Positions 34,791-46,303 of a DNA stretch of 64,000 nt are shown here, piece after piece. The notes beneath the pieces were generated by a model. That model was not told where the DNA came from, did not search any database, and was given only the letters and a program-made list of their open reading frames with translations. This DNA comes from Sclerotinia nivalis (taxonomy: Eukaryota; Ascomycota; Leotiomycetes; Helotiales; Sclerotiniaceae), in contig JAPEIS010000006.1 in NCBI GenBank assembly GCA_029531795.1, forward strand, positions 930,001 through 994,000. Reading direction: 5' to 3'. Each line of letters opens with the position of its first letter. Position 1 is the stretch's first letter. Made by a program: the position numbers and the translations under genes.

Positions 34791-36969
34791 ATGTTGGTGC
34801 CAGTATCTGTTGTCTCTCTTGCCATTGCAGCAATTGCAAATGCTGCCCCTTCATCAACCAAATATGTGGTGCATGAAAAGCGAAATGCAGCACCATCGGA
34901 TTGGGTAAAGGGTTCTCGAATTGAAGGAAGTGCAGTTGTGCCAATGAGAATTGGTTTGACCCAAACCAATCTTGACAATGGTTACGAATACCTTATGGAG
35001 CTGTGAGTGGTTCTGATGTTTGCCTTGGTCAGATACATTTATCTGAACCAATTGAAGCTAATAATATTCAGTTCGGATCCAGAATCTCCAAGGTATGGTA
35101 GATATTGGTCGTCAAAGGAAGTCCACGAAAAATTCGCTCCTCCAGAAGAAACTCTTAAGTCGGTTAAAGCTTGGCTTACTTCGTCCGGAATTCATCATTC
35201 TCGGATCTCTCATTACGAAAACAAAGGATGGTTAGCATTTGATGCTTCAGTTGAAGAGGCTGAACGTTTACTCCAAGCCAAGTTTCACGAACATGAGCAT
35301 AAATATAGTTCAAGTGTTCGGGTTGGATGTGATGAGTACGACTTTCTGTCCTCTTTTTGAATTCTTACTTTGACTAACCAAACTTCAAGATACCATCTTC
35401 CAGAACATCTCGTACCACACATTGACTACATCACACCTGGTGTTAAGCTTGCACCCGTCAAGAAAAGAAGTGTAAAGACCAAGCGATCCACATCTTACCT
35501 TTCCAAGCGAAGGAATCGTCTTGCCAAGGGCAACCCTCCTTCACAAACCTACGAGTGGACCCCATCTACAGCTGCCGGCCTTTCCAACGATCTGCAAGGT
35601 TGCGGTTCAAATATGACACCTACTTGTATCAAGGCCATGTACAATATTCCCACCGCTACATTGAATGCATCTGGTAACTCTCTGGGATTATACGAGCAAG
35701 GAGATTACTTCGCCAAGTCGGATCTCGATCTCTTCTATGCTGAGTACGCTCCTTGGGTCCCTCAAGGAACCTACCCCATTCCCGCGCTCATCGATGGTGC
35801 AAATTTCTCCGTTCCTCCATACAGTTCTCTCAATGGAGGTGAATCTAATATTGATATTGATATGGCGTTTGCTCTTCTTTATCCTCAGACTGTCACTCTT
35901 TACCAAGTTGATGATCAGATTTACGAGCCAGAAGAGGTTGCAACCACTAACCTGTTTAATACTTTCCTTGATGCACTTGATGGAGTGAGTTGATCAACAT
36001 CTACAATGAGACATTGCTAACCATTTTCAGTCTTACTGCAACTACAAAGCATATGGCGAGACTGGAGATGATCCATCAATTGATCCCGTGTATCCGGATC
36101 CACAACCCGGTGGATGGAATGGAACACGTCAATGCGGAGTCTACAAACCTACCAAGGTCATCTCCGCATCCTATGGCCAAGCTGAATCCGATCTCCCTAT
36201 TGCCTATACCAAACGTCAATGCAATGAATTTATGAAACTCGGTCTTCAAGGCCACTCAATCCTTACCGCATCCGGTGATTACGGAGTCGCTTCATTCCCC
36301 GGAGATGGCGATGCAAATGGCTGTCTCGGTCCCGAAGGTAAAATTTTCAACCCTCAATACCCGGGTAACTGCCCCTACATCACATCAGTAGGCGGAACCA
36401 TGCTTTACGCCGACCAAACCGTCAAAGATGCCGAATCAGTCATGCACGTCGATCTTGGTGGAACCGCTTCCAACTTCACCAGCTCAGGAGGTTTCTCCAA
36501 CTATTTCCCCATTCCTTCTTACCAAAAAACCGCCGTCGAGAAGTATTTCGAGACTGCCAAACTTACCTATCCATATTACTCCGAACTCGAAGTCAACGTC
36601 AACACAACCAAAGGACTCTACAACCGCATCGGACGAGGTTACCCAGATATCTCCGCCAACGGTGCCGAATTCCGCGCATACCTTAATGGGGTCGATGAAC
36701 ATTGGTTTGGCTCATCGCTCGCATCTCCTCTCTTCGCATCGGTGTTCACATTGATTAACGAAGAGAGATTCGCGATTGAAAAGGGACCAATCGGATTTGT
36801 AAATCCGACACTTTACAAAAATCCTGAAGCTCTTAATGATATTGTTAATGGCACGAATGTGGGCTGTGGAACCGAGGGATTCGCGGCGGTAAAGGGATGG
36901 GATCCAGCGACTGGGCTGGGTACGCCAAATTACCCCAAGTTGTTGAAGTTGTTTTTGGGATTGCCTTAG
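34791..36969 (+). CDS. Secreted sedolisin / tripeptidyl-peptidase (S53)
   Basis: Four exons, join(34791-35002, 35072-35335, 35390-35984, 36031-36969), give 669 aa with all phases matching. MLVPVSVVSLAIAAIANA is a clear signal peptide. A pro-domain (residues ~20-165; SDPESPRYGRYWSSKEV is typical) ends near a basic processing stretch (KKRSVKTKRSTS). The catalytic domain has E310 and D314 in GGESNIDID, the oxyanion aspartate D440 in SGDYG, and the serine in GSSLASP (S586; canonical GTSAS). Family members are acid-active and remove tripeptides from protein N-termini outside the cell, as in nutrition or host-protein breakdown. DxxP and Asp/Gly residues near the C-terminus fit the Ca2+ site. It diverges from the CR-type gene across the MITE. 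Confidence 0.92.
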
Positions 36970-38593
36970 TTGGTGGAGAGAATATTTTGCGGGGGGAGGA
37001 TGGGATCAGTGGAGAATACATGGTCTTGTTTGATGATGATAATGCTATATGATGTATATGTATATGAAATGAGAACACTTGAATGAATTAGATGTATACA
37101 AGAATAAAATGCAATACATACAGAATGAATCTCCAAAGAGTCTAAGCCGTTATCATATCAAATTTCCCCTTCAGCACTCTCATCATCATTCCCCGACTCA
37201 TATAAATCATAAATAACACCACAAATATTTGAATTTCGTATCATCTATTATCTACCTATATCCCCACTAACTCACTCCTCTATAATACAGATTGATAGAT
37301 ATATTATATTATATTATATTATATAAAATCCTACCTATCTTCCGTTCTCCCTGCGAAGATCTCAATAGAGTGATATCTAGATTATACGATAAAATAGAAT
37401 AAGATAAACATTGCAATTTTAATTGTAATCGCTGTCTGCGTCAACTCTTTTACATTCTCATGTAATACCTTTTCGAATTGTATCAATTGTAAGATTCTAC
37501 TTAACAATTTCTCTCGGTATCGGGTAACCCCGCCACCTCTTAAAGAGTACTCACCGTGAAGATCTGGATGGATTTTTCTATTTGTATTTCTATTTCTATT
37601 TCTATTTTCTGTTTTCCATTCTGGATACCTTCGTTTTTCTAAGACTTACATTTGCATGGCAGTTTACTTTCCTTTTGCTTTCTCAGTATATTATGTGTCA
37701 TCTACATAGCCACATCCACATCCACATCCACACCGCCATTCCAGAAAATTCTCTCTCGTGTTAGTATGTGCGTAGATATTGAGATATATGCATGTCGAAT
37801 GGTTAATTAGTATATGAAAGGTGTGGATCACCAAACTTTTGGTGTGCAGCCATTAAACGCCGATGTGGGATTACTTCAGATGTGCAAAAAGCCATGTCGA
37901 TGCACAATATGATGCAACAAACGAGATCAGATACCTGTTGATATATTTTGTCGTCACATCAGTGCCAGGTGGGTATAAATGAATGCTGAACTTCCCTGTT
38001 AATTCATGAGCTATTGTGCCGGTGTTCAAGTGCCTGATTACCACAAAGAAGAGTGGCTTACATTGGTTTGCCTGAAGATTATCTTTAACGATGGCTTTAC
38101 CATTTTCCAATGCAAACCTGCAAATTGAAATGCCCGTCTGATAATGTCCATGTATTATTGCAATGTGGTGATGGGCTAATGTTGACGTTGGAGTTCGCAG
38201 TCATCGGGAACTCAATTGTATTATGTATTAGTGTTGAATGATAGATATGGATACTCAGCAGACGGTTGAATAGAAGGAAGCAAATACTAGCTCTCCTTAC
38301 AGTCCCGTCTCCATATTTGAAGTAGACGCGCCAAAACTCACACATAACTGTGGCAAAGTGGAACAATATGAATCGCAAGGTATATTTATATCTTAATTGA
38401 TATAAGGAATGGCAAATATAACAGCGGTAGCAACTGTAATGACTGTAGGAACAGTGATATAACTAAAAGCAAATAAATCAAACACAAAAATCAAAAAACT
38501 AACAAGTCTCACGAAAGCCATTTAAGGATACGTAGCAAGTTCAAGTCATCAGCTCATCTCATCTCACCTCTTAGACACAAGAAAGGCTTACGC
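36970..38593. other. Intergenic between convergent genes, with microsatellites
   Basis: No gene seen. Simple repeats: ATATT units at ~37300-37326, TTTCTA units at ~37573-37610 and CACATC units at ~37710-37733. Confidence 0.6.
37573..37610. repeat. TTTCTA hexanucleotide microsatellite
   Basis: About five to six imperfect TTTCTA units on the plus strand, between the convergent TPP and amine oxidase genes. Confidence 0.8.
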
Positions 38594-40393
38594 TCAAAGA
38601 GACACATTTCGAGCCGTGGTATCATTTCCATCATATACCACGCCCAATGTCTCCAAGAGGTTTCTAGCAGCAACCTCTCCGGTCTCGAATGCTCCGTGCA
38701 CGCAGCCGTTTCCGACAATGGTGCAGTGTTCACCAGCAAATTGAAGGCGACTTCGACTGTGGTTTTCGAGGGCTTCGATGAGGAGTTCGGATTCGTCGCC
38801 GGTCTTCTCAACGGAATAGGATCCGAATCCTGCGAGGGGGTCCTGGGTCCAGTGAGTGGTCTCGAGGTTGAGTAAATCTGGAAGATCCTTATACGGTTCC
38901 GTACGCATGAGCTTGAAGAGAGGCTCGAAGAAAGCGTAGATTTCCTTACTTGAGGTCATCGCTTCAATTCGTTGGGTAAGAGGTTCGGCGATTTGGATGC
39001 AGAGCTCTTTGGTGCCGGACATGATCCAGCAATTGGAAGTTACGGTAGCATAGGACAAGATCGAAGATCTATTTGGAATCAGTCTTAGTGATTGGTATAT
39101 AGAGCGAAGCGTATGCTTACTCATCAACTGGAGTACCCTCTGGAAGAGGGGAAGGGTAGTAGATAAACTGATCATTGTCCTTTGGCCAGAACACCTCGTC
39201 AAACTCCACGAAGACCTTTCCAAGAGCTCCATAAGAAAAGTTATCAATACCCTCCTGAATGTCTTCAGGAAGAGCAGGCTCGAAGTTAATCATCTTGTTT
39301 CTCAAACAACCAAGAGGTGCAGTAACAACAATGGCGTCGGCTTTGTAAATAGATCTTTTGTCGCCTTTCAAAGTTTCAACTACTACTGAGTTGTCCTGGT
39401 CACCCCATTGGATATTCTTGACAACTTCACCCATCTTGATGGTCTCAGGATCCTTGAGAAGTGGTTTGGCGACCCAATTGACAATCTTATCATATCCACC
39501 CTTCATGTATAAATTTCTTTCAGTTACGAAGTAACTCAAGTATTTGGAAGAAGCATCTTCGATGGATGTACCGATCCACTAAAATTATCGAGTTAGCTTT
39601 GACAGTGAGTTGGAGCACTGGGACATCTTACAAGTTCAACCTCACGAATAGCTTGGGGAGCCCATTTGCGTTCAGTGTTAGTGATCAAAGGATGATTCTC
39701 TACGAATTCATGAATGAACTCTTTCACAGAGCGATCAGGAGCATGTGGATGAGTTTCAAAGTAGTGCTCACAATAGTCCGCGAATTCATCAGCTACCTTC
39801 TTCGCCTTGAATTGTGATCCTGCTCTTCCTTCCTTGGTAAAGTATAAAGGCGTACCGTCATCATAATAGTACTCGATATCAAGTTTTCTGATCAGCTGGA
39901 CCAATTTATTCTGCGAAGTTTCATGCATCCATGCAGCACCTGTATATATAGTAAGCACACTTTTGCCGGGGGAAAGGATAAACAACCCACATTGTGTGGT
40001 CAAGACCGTAAGTCTCAACCACCCACAACGGAAGATATTGTTCTGCCTATTAGGTCAGGTGTATTTACCAATGTCTCGAGGCTTTCCGTTTGGAGATTTT
40101 CGACTGGTGTGGATTCGACCACCGATGCGATCCGGCCGGCCTTCTAAGATTGTAACACCAACTCCATGACGTTGTAGAACCGATGCTGCCCGTAAGCCGG
40201 AAATACCGGCACCCACGATAATTACGTGGGCCTTTTTCACGCCATTGCCATAATTGTCGGGACTCTCAAGTCCTGTGGACCAGATCAAAGGTTTTGAGTT
40301 CTGGATTGGCAATGGCGCGGTAATTACTTGATATGACCGGTTTATTTCGTTTGGATTTAGAGCGCCAAGAGGAGATATGGATAAGGTTGACAT
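38594..40393 (-). CDS. Flavin-containing amine oxidase (MAO/polyamine oxidase family)
   Basis: Four exons, complement(join(38594-39068, 39121-39578, 39632-39939, 40069-40393)), give 521 aa with phases matching. FAD-binding GAGISG stands at 61-66, followed by an E (ILEGRPDRIGGRIHT) that binds the ribose. The middle has the substrate-domain helices (SQNKLVQLIRKL). VVTAPLGCL matches the conserved TxPLG(V/C)L strand. The C-terminal signature RLQFAGEHC with HGAFETGEVAARNLL is the family FAD block. There is no signal peptide, so it is probably cytosolic or peroxisomal, though no clear SKL-type tail is present (ends RNVSL). The likely reaction is oxidative deamination of an amine or polyamine with H2O2 release. 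It diverges from the MFS gene, 1.8 kb apart. Confidence 0.88.
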
Positions 40394-42235
40394 ATTGATT
40401 CAACATCTGCGTATGATTTGGAACTCGGGATTGTAGTAGAGTATGCTCGAAGAGCTGCGTAATCAAAGTCAAAAATAGCAAAGATGCTAATCGACTAATC
40501 GATGAGAGGTTTCGAAAGTTGGTTGTAGTTGAATGGATCTCCGAAGCTGTTAACTTGGTCAATTGTAAAAGTGTGCCGTTGTGATTTTAGCAATCAAAGA
40601 TTCTTTGGATGAGAACCTCTGTAGAAAATTGAGTTGTTGTAGATTAAGAACCAGAGAAAAAGAGAAGAGAATGGATGGATGAGAGACGTAAAATATACTT
40701 GGACTACCCGTTGGTGTGTCATATGATCGATCCACTGCACTATATTAATTAGGTTGATGTTCCTGACAACAAAACCCAGCAAATCCGAAAAGTTAAAGGG
40801 ATGATATCTGTCTTTGAATCCCCTCATTCCATGGCTGCACATGAAGATAAATCAAGACAATTTCATATTTGGCGGTGGTGGGTGTAAGTATCAAATGCAG
40901 TGTTTGTCCACCTGATGACAATGATGACATCTTAGTGGAGATTTAATTCGGTATGATCTGTTTCCCCGAGGTTCCAAGATTGATTGCCTTCGTTCGGGTT
41001 GGGAATTTCTGTTAATTTTAGAGACATTGGTGAGTTGAAGGGATTGGATGGATTAGAATTTGGTGGTTGAAGAATGAATTGTCTTATCGTTCATGCAAAC
41101 CGAGTTATCTTTCTTATCGCTCTACACCAAGCTCACCACAACCTAATTGGGTAAATCCAGGCGGGAGAAGGAAGTTCAGGGTCCAGTTGATCCTCCCTCT
41201 GTATCGTTACTAAGCTGAAGGAAGAAAGTACAAGCTGTGTGAAATGATACCTAATATTAGGATAGATCAGCTCGATTCGGATTCTCGGTGGGGGAGTAAG
41301 AGACGAATGAAGGAGAGATAGCCGAGATATGAAGAAATGCATGGTCTCTTCATCAAGATTGCATCAACTACAAATTTATTTTTGTTCTATTTGACCGGAA
41401 ATATACCCGTGGAGGACCATAATGATTAATGAATCATGATGCATGTAACTCCCACGATGACCCAAAAGTTTCAATGTTAAACGCAAATTTTGTTAGGTGG
41501 TACCCGTAATGGCTGGTAGTGGCACTAATTGAGTGGAACATGGCTAGAACATGGATGAATTCCTGCATCGCATATCATTTGGTTGGCTCGATGGTTCCGA
41601 TGAAGCAATACAAGCAATCGCTAGACATCTTCCCGTTAGCTAGCCCGCTTTTCCTTCTCAGGGCCGACCCGACCTCTTCATAAGGTACCTACTCCGTACA
41701 CAATCCAGGCAATTTAGCAAGCCCTAAGCCTTTCGTGCTAATTCTGGTTGCACCTAGTACGCTGTTCAAACCTATTCAGATAAACAAACATCCTCGATCT
41801 TGATAAGTCAGAGGGATACAAACAAACATACGTATTCGCTGATTGCAGATCTCACTCTTTGAATTTTCCTATTCACTCTTTCCCAGGAACATGGAAAATA
41901 ATGCAATGGGGTAACCAATGGGGAGCCCGATGGTTGATCTTCTTATCGGGCACACAACAACTGTTTAATCCCTACCCTGAGAGTTTTCATTTCATAATAG
42001 AAATGTGGGAATCACACAGATAAGAAATCCAAGTGGAAATTCTTATGAATTTATCCTAGTTTTCTCAAGGTTTCGTAGCACTTCCGTCATTTTACATAGA
42101 GCCTCGCATCTTCAGAACAATTTTTTTTTTCTTACTCTCTCTATACTCTTGTTCATTTCGAGTACTCACGAGCCGCAAAGATCAGGTCGCTCCCGTGTCG
42201 TGGTTTTTACCACGATATAGAAATCGCCATCCGCG
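40394..42235. other. Divergent intergenic region (amine oxidase / MFS), no gene seen
   Basis: About 1.8 kb holding both promoters and leaders. Short frames at 40594-40842, 41133-41342 and 42005-42220 lack coding character. Confidence 0.5.
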
Positions 42236-43900
42236 ATGGACCACAGTCAAATGCACGATGAAGATTTCCTTCCGGGCACCACACGACTGGTAGAAGATAT
42301 TGAACAAGCCCAAAACCCCAACCTCCTCAAACACGGAAACATCGTTTTAGAACCTCAGCCTACCTCTTCACCTCTCGATCCACTCAATTGGTCCCGTACA
42401 CGAAAATATTGGCATGCTTTCCTGGTTTGTTTTATTACAGGTCTGACGGCTGCCACTTCCAACGACGCGGGCTCGGCGCAAGATGGTATGAATGCAGAAT
42501 ACGGAATTACATACGATGCAATGAATACTGGGGCTGGAGTTTTGTTTGTGGGAATTGGTTATTGGACTTTATTGATCTCGCCTGCTGCGTGGTTATATGG
42601 AAGAAGGGTAACATATATCATTTGTTTGACATTGGGAGTTATTGGTGCTATATGGATGGCGCGTGTGCAATCCACGAGAGACTCGATCTGGAATCAGCTT
42701 TTTGTGGGAGCATCTGAAGCTTGTGCCGAAGCCAATGTGCAGCTTTCCCTATCGGATTTATTCTTTCAACATCAAAGAGGTACTGTCCTAGGTATTTACG
42801 TTTTGTCGACTAGTATCGGTACCTACCTAGGTCCAATTATTGCTGGATATATTGCTGGGGGACCTCTAGGCTGGCGATGGATTGGATGGTGGTCCGTCAT
42901 CATTTCTTCCTGCACCATCCTCGTGTGTTACTTTACCCTCGAAGAAACAATGTTTGACCGACCCGAATCTGCATACGAAGTCCCAATAAACGGGATTGGC
43001 TCCCAAGCAAAGGTTGAGGAATCTCCATTTCGCAACATCAAAGAAAAGGAAACAGCTTTAGAAACAACCCCCTCCGACACACCTCCCATTTCACCTCCCA
43101 TTTCACCTTCTTCCATCCCCGCCAAAAAATCCTTCCGTGAACGCATCCAGCTGATTACGCCCGCATCTAATCTCAAAGGAACGGGGTTTAAACAATACTT
43201 TTCCCGCCTCTTCCACACCCTCCGCATCTTCACTTTCCCCGCCGTCTGGTACAGTGGTTTGCAATGGGGAGCCCAAGACGCTTGGCTCACCTTCTACCTT
43301 ACCCTCGAAGAAGATAACTGGACTGACGCTCCTTGGAACTATTCTACTATTGGCTCTGGTCTCATGAACGTTCCTTGTTTGATCGGCGCCATCATTGGTT
43401 GTTTCTGGGGTGGTTACCTTTCCGATGTTTTCGTACTTTGGTATTCTAAAAGATACCGCAATGGTATTCTCGAAGCCGAGGATCGTCTTTGGATGATGTA
43501 CCCATGTGCTATCTTCTCACCATTGGGAATGTTTATTTTTGGCCTCGGTACAGCGTATGAATGGTCATGGCCAGCTCCATATGTAGGACTTGGGTTCATC
43601 GGTTTTGGATGGGGCTGTGCGGGAGATTTGTCCATGTCTTACCTCATGGATGCATATCCTGAAATGGTCCTCGAAGGAATGGTGGGAGTTAGTGTCATAA
43701 ATAATACAATCGGATGTATCTTTACATTTGCAGCGAGTTATTGGTTGGATACAGGAGTTAAACAGACATTCATCGCGATTGGAGTCTTAGATTTTGTATT
43801 CGTAATGTGTACATGGCCGATGATGCTATTTGGAAAGAGCTGTAGAAGATGGACCAAAGGAAAATACTTGGACTTCGTGAGGAGTAGAGATGCTTTATGA
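42236..43900 (+). CDS. MFS transporter (DHA1-like)
   Basis: Single exon, 554 aa. The cytosolic N-terminus carries the fungal DPLNWSRTRKYW motif just before TM1. About 12 hydrophobic segments are arranged six plus six around a long, charged, S/P-rich central loop (residues ~245-320). The loop between TM2 and TM3 has LYGRR, a match to MFS motif A. GIYVLSTSIGTYLGPIIAG in TM5 resembles the antiporter motif C region of drug:H+ antiporters. Substrate unknown; export of toxic or secondary compounds is possible. It is divergent from an amine oxidase and 24 kb from the halogenase/BVMO pair, so no functional link is shown. Confidence 0.9.
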   Translation: MDHSQMHDEDFLPGTTRLVEDIEQAQNPNLLKHGNIVLEPQPTSSPLDPLNWSRTRKYWHAFLVCFITGLTAATSNDAGSAQDGMNAEYGITYDAMNTGAGVLFVGIGYWTLLISPAAWLYGRRVTYIICLTLGVIGAIWMARVQSTRDSIWNQLFVGASEACAEANVQLSLSDLFFQHQRGTVLGIYVLSTSIGTYLGPIIAGYIAGGPLGWRWIGWWSVIISSCTILVCYFTLEETMFDRPESAYEVPINGIGSQAKVEESPFRNIKEKETALETTPSDTPPISPPISPSSIPAKKSFRERIQLITPASNLKGTGFKQYFSRLFHTLRIFTFPAVWYSGLQWGAQDAWLTFYLTLEEDNWTDAPWNYSTIGSGLMNVPCLIGAIIGCFWGGYLSDVFVLWYSKRYRNGILEAEDRLWMMYPCAIFSPLGMFIFGLGTAYEWSWPAPYVGLGFIGFGWGCAGDLSMSYLMDAYPEMVLEGMVGVSVINNTIGCIFTFAASYWLDTGVKQTFIAIGVLDFVFVMCTWPMMLFGKSCRRWTKGKYLDFVRSRDAL

Positions 43901-44335
43901 CATGATTGTATGGATATGATAAACGTTGTCTGTAATATGGTGTGGGATAGATGTTTTGATGTTAATGGGGTTGGGGTGTTCTTTCCTTTATTCATAGAGG
44001 ACCTGGTTCGGTTGGTTGTGTGGGAGTCGGGGGAGCTTAGTAATATTAGCGAGCATGTCCTGATGATTTTTCCATTCACCAAAATCTGGAGCTCTCAAAA
44101 TCAAATATCATTTTTCACTTCACTTCACTTCACACCGTCACTCTTCATTTCATTAATAGTCGCCAAATCTATCAAAGTTGCTTGACTATGGAAGTACCAT
44201 TAGATACAGTCAAGTTTCATATTTCCATCAAAAAGACCTCACTTTGAGATCATCTATCTCCGTTCTCCCAGTTCTCTACATCATGGTATCCATCGACCTT
44301 GAATTCCTTCATCAGACATGCCTTTACCACTGTCA
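43901..44335. other. Short intergenic between convergent genes
   Basis: 435 bp, AT-rich, including a (TTCAC)n-like tract near 44115-44135. No gene seen. Confidence 0.6.
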
Positions 44336-46303
44336 TTACCTTCGACGTTTCTGTTGCTTGGTGACTGTCGGTGCTCGCTTTTCCGGTCCGTGGTTGTGAT
44401 TGAAGTCGAGGATAGTCCATTCCACAGGCTCGATTTCACGGCTTACAAGGCTCTTAATATCCCCAGCAACGATTTCGATTCCTCTCATCAAGGTACTTTC
44501 TGTATCCCATCGGAAGAGGTTCTTTTTGGCCTCCAGAATCTCGATGTACTGTGCATCCATATCACGAACAGCCTCTTTGAAGTATTGGAGAAAGGCGCTG
44601 TAATCCCAGGAAACGTACGCGTCCTGGATTCGTCGCATCAACTGTTCTCTTGGCAATGCTTGATAGAGGTGAGTGGGGTCATGAAGACGGCGTCCAGCGC
44701 GCAGCTTGGAATTCATATTAGACGTGTCTCTTGAGAAGGAGGAAGCATAATCTTCCAGCACAATGAGGGCTTCGGTGATGCTCATTCGCCAACTACGTCT
44801 CAAGGCGGTGTTTTTGCTTAGGTCCAGTGTATATTCCTGACACGTGTACATGTCATTGTCAAATTTTCCCGAGCATAGGATTCCTCGGAAGATCCTGTCC
44901 TGCTCGATAAACTTGTACAATCTTGCAGAACCGTTCTTGATGATCTGGTACCGTTCTTCTTCTATTTCCAGTAACAATTCCTCCCGAAACCCCTTGAATT
45001 CGTCGATGTCGTTAACCAATGCCGCTGCTCGTGCTTGTCTAAGGAGACATTCTGCCAAATCATATGGCCGCTTATACGGATTCGTGACGTCTTCTTGGAA
45101 TAGGACTTCATCGAAAACCGTACCAAGGTCCATGTTTTGTTTAAGTTCAGGAACACGCTGAAAAGTCTTGGCGTATGCCACTAGGTCGTCACACATGAGA
45201 TCTACCGGATTGATCAATGGTGACGATCCCGTTATTAACTTGATGTATCTTTCCACAAGCTCTCCTGACGTAAGAGTGCTAGCCGCCGCGTCAGCTGTCT
45301 AGAAAATTTCGTCAAAGTACACGGGGAGTGCCTCGGGAAACTCTTCTCCACCAACTTCCTGGTCAACGTCGGCATGTGCTTCGCTAAACTCAACTTTCTT
45401 GACGTTCCTGAGTATTTGCAGCGGAGAAAATATTTCCTCAAAGTCCAATTCCCTGTCGAAGTCCAGGCGAAGTGTCTTTTTCGTCCTTTTCGCGGTCTTA
45501 TCTGTACAAACAACGAAAGAAAGTGATAGCCCTGGACGCCGACATACTACGTGACAGAACTGCTGCAAGGCAAATCGACTGAATCGACGACTGTAAGTCC
45601 CGCTATCCCCACGCACAATGACTTTCCAACTTTTGATATAGCTGACTTGTGGACCCACGAGGTGACTCAATGTTGGCTGCTCGTAGAAATACTGGTTTCC
45701 TTCATATACCCAGTCCGAACTAGTTGGACTGACATTCAGGTGTTCCGAATACCGACTCAGTGGCGTGACATTTAGAGCAGTCGTAATGGGATAGTACGTC
45801 TTTGTCCACCGTGGATCATAATAATACATGCCAACACCAGCATCTTGTGAATCGCCCCGATACATCCAATTTGTGCAATCCATGATGAACACATTGTGCT
45901 CATACAATATATATAAGCCGTCTTGATACATTTGCTTACATACACGGAGGATGACTGGATGCAGCTCGTATTTGGGTGAAGTGACCTCTCTATTACCGTT
46001 TCTAAAAGGTCCTGCTTCCACGGTCACCGAGGTGCTTTGTCCCAGCATGGGGTTGGTTAGGAGGTACGAAAAGATTTCGTCATGGATCTCTTGGGGCATG
46101 TTGAGTAAGTGTGCCCTCGAATTGCGGGAGGGAATGCCTGATTTGACCTTTTTCTGGATCGGAAGGGCCTGCTTTCTTTGGGCCGGAGTGTTCTGTTTAT
46201 ATGCGATGGTCCCATTCAAATGGACTCTGATAAACTTCTTGTTGCCCCCGCGACTCTTTGAAGTGGAGTACTTCATCTTGAGGATTTGTCTTGAATTCTG
46301 CAT
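44336..46303 (-). pseudogene. 2EXR-like paralogue A, interrupted by one in-frame TAG
   Basis: One frame of 656 codons runs from ATG 46303 to the stop at 44336 and is broken only by TAG at 45299-45301 (codon 335). The N-terminal region (residues ~65-155) has the fungal 2EXR/F-box-like pattern: LNMPQEIHDEIFSYLL, then HPVILRVCKQMYQDGLYILY. The rest is a helical, charged region ending with FKEAVRDMDAQYIEILEAKK and a basic tail (KQQKRRR). Sequence on both sides of the TAG aligns with paralogues B and C, for example GELVERYIKLITGSS with B's PELIDEYSKLTSGVA, so the stop sits inside the ancestral frame. A 57-bp intron (GTTGGT...CTAG) could remove it, but the donor is weak. CAG to TAG is the simplest origin. 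Function unknown. Confidence 0.68.

Noticed and set aside
44336..46303. Paralogue A as an intact gene with a 57-bp intron removing the TAG
   Set aside because: Donor GTTGGT is weak and the removed residues align with paralogue B, so an in-frame stop is more likely; not fully excluded.
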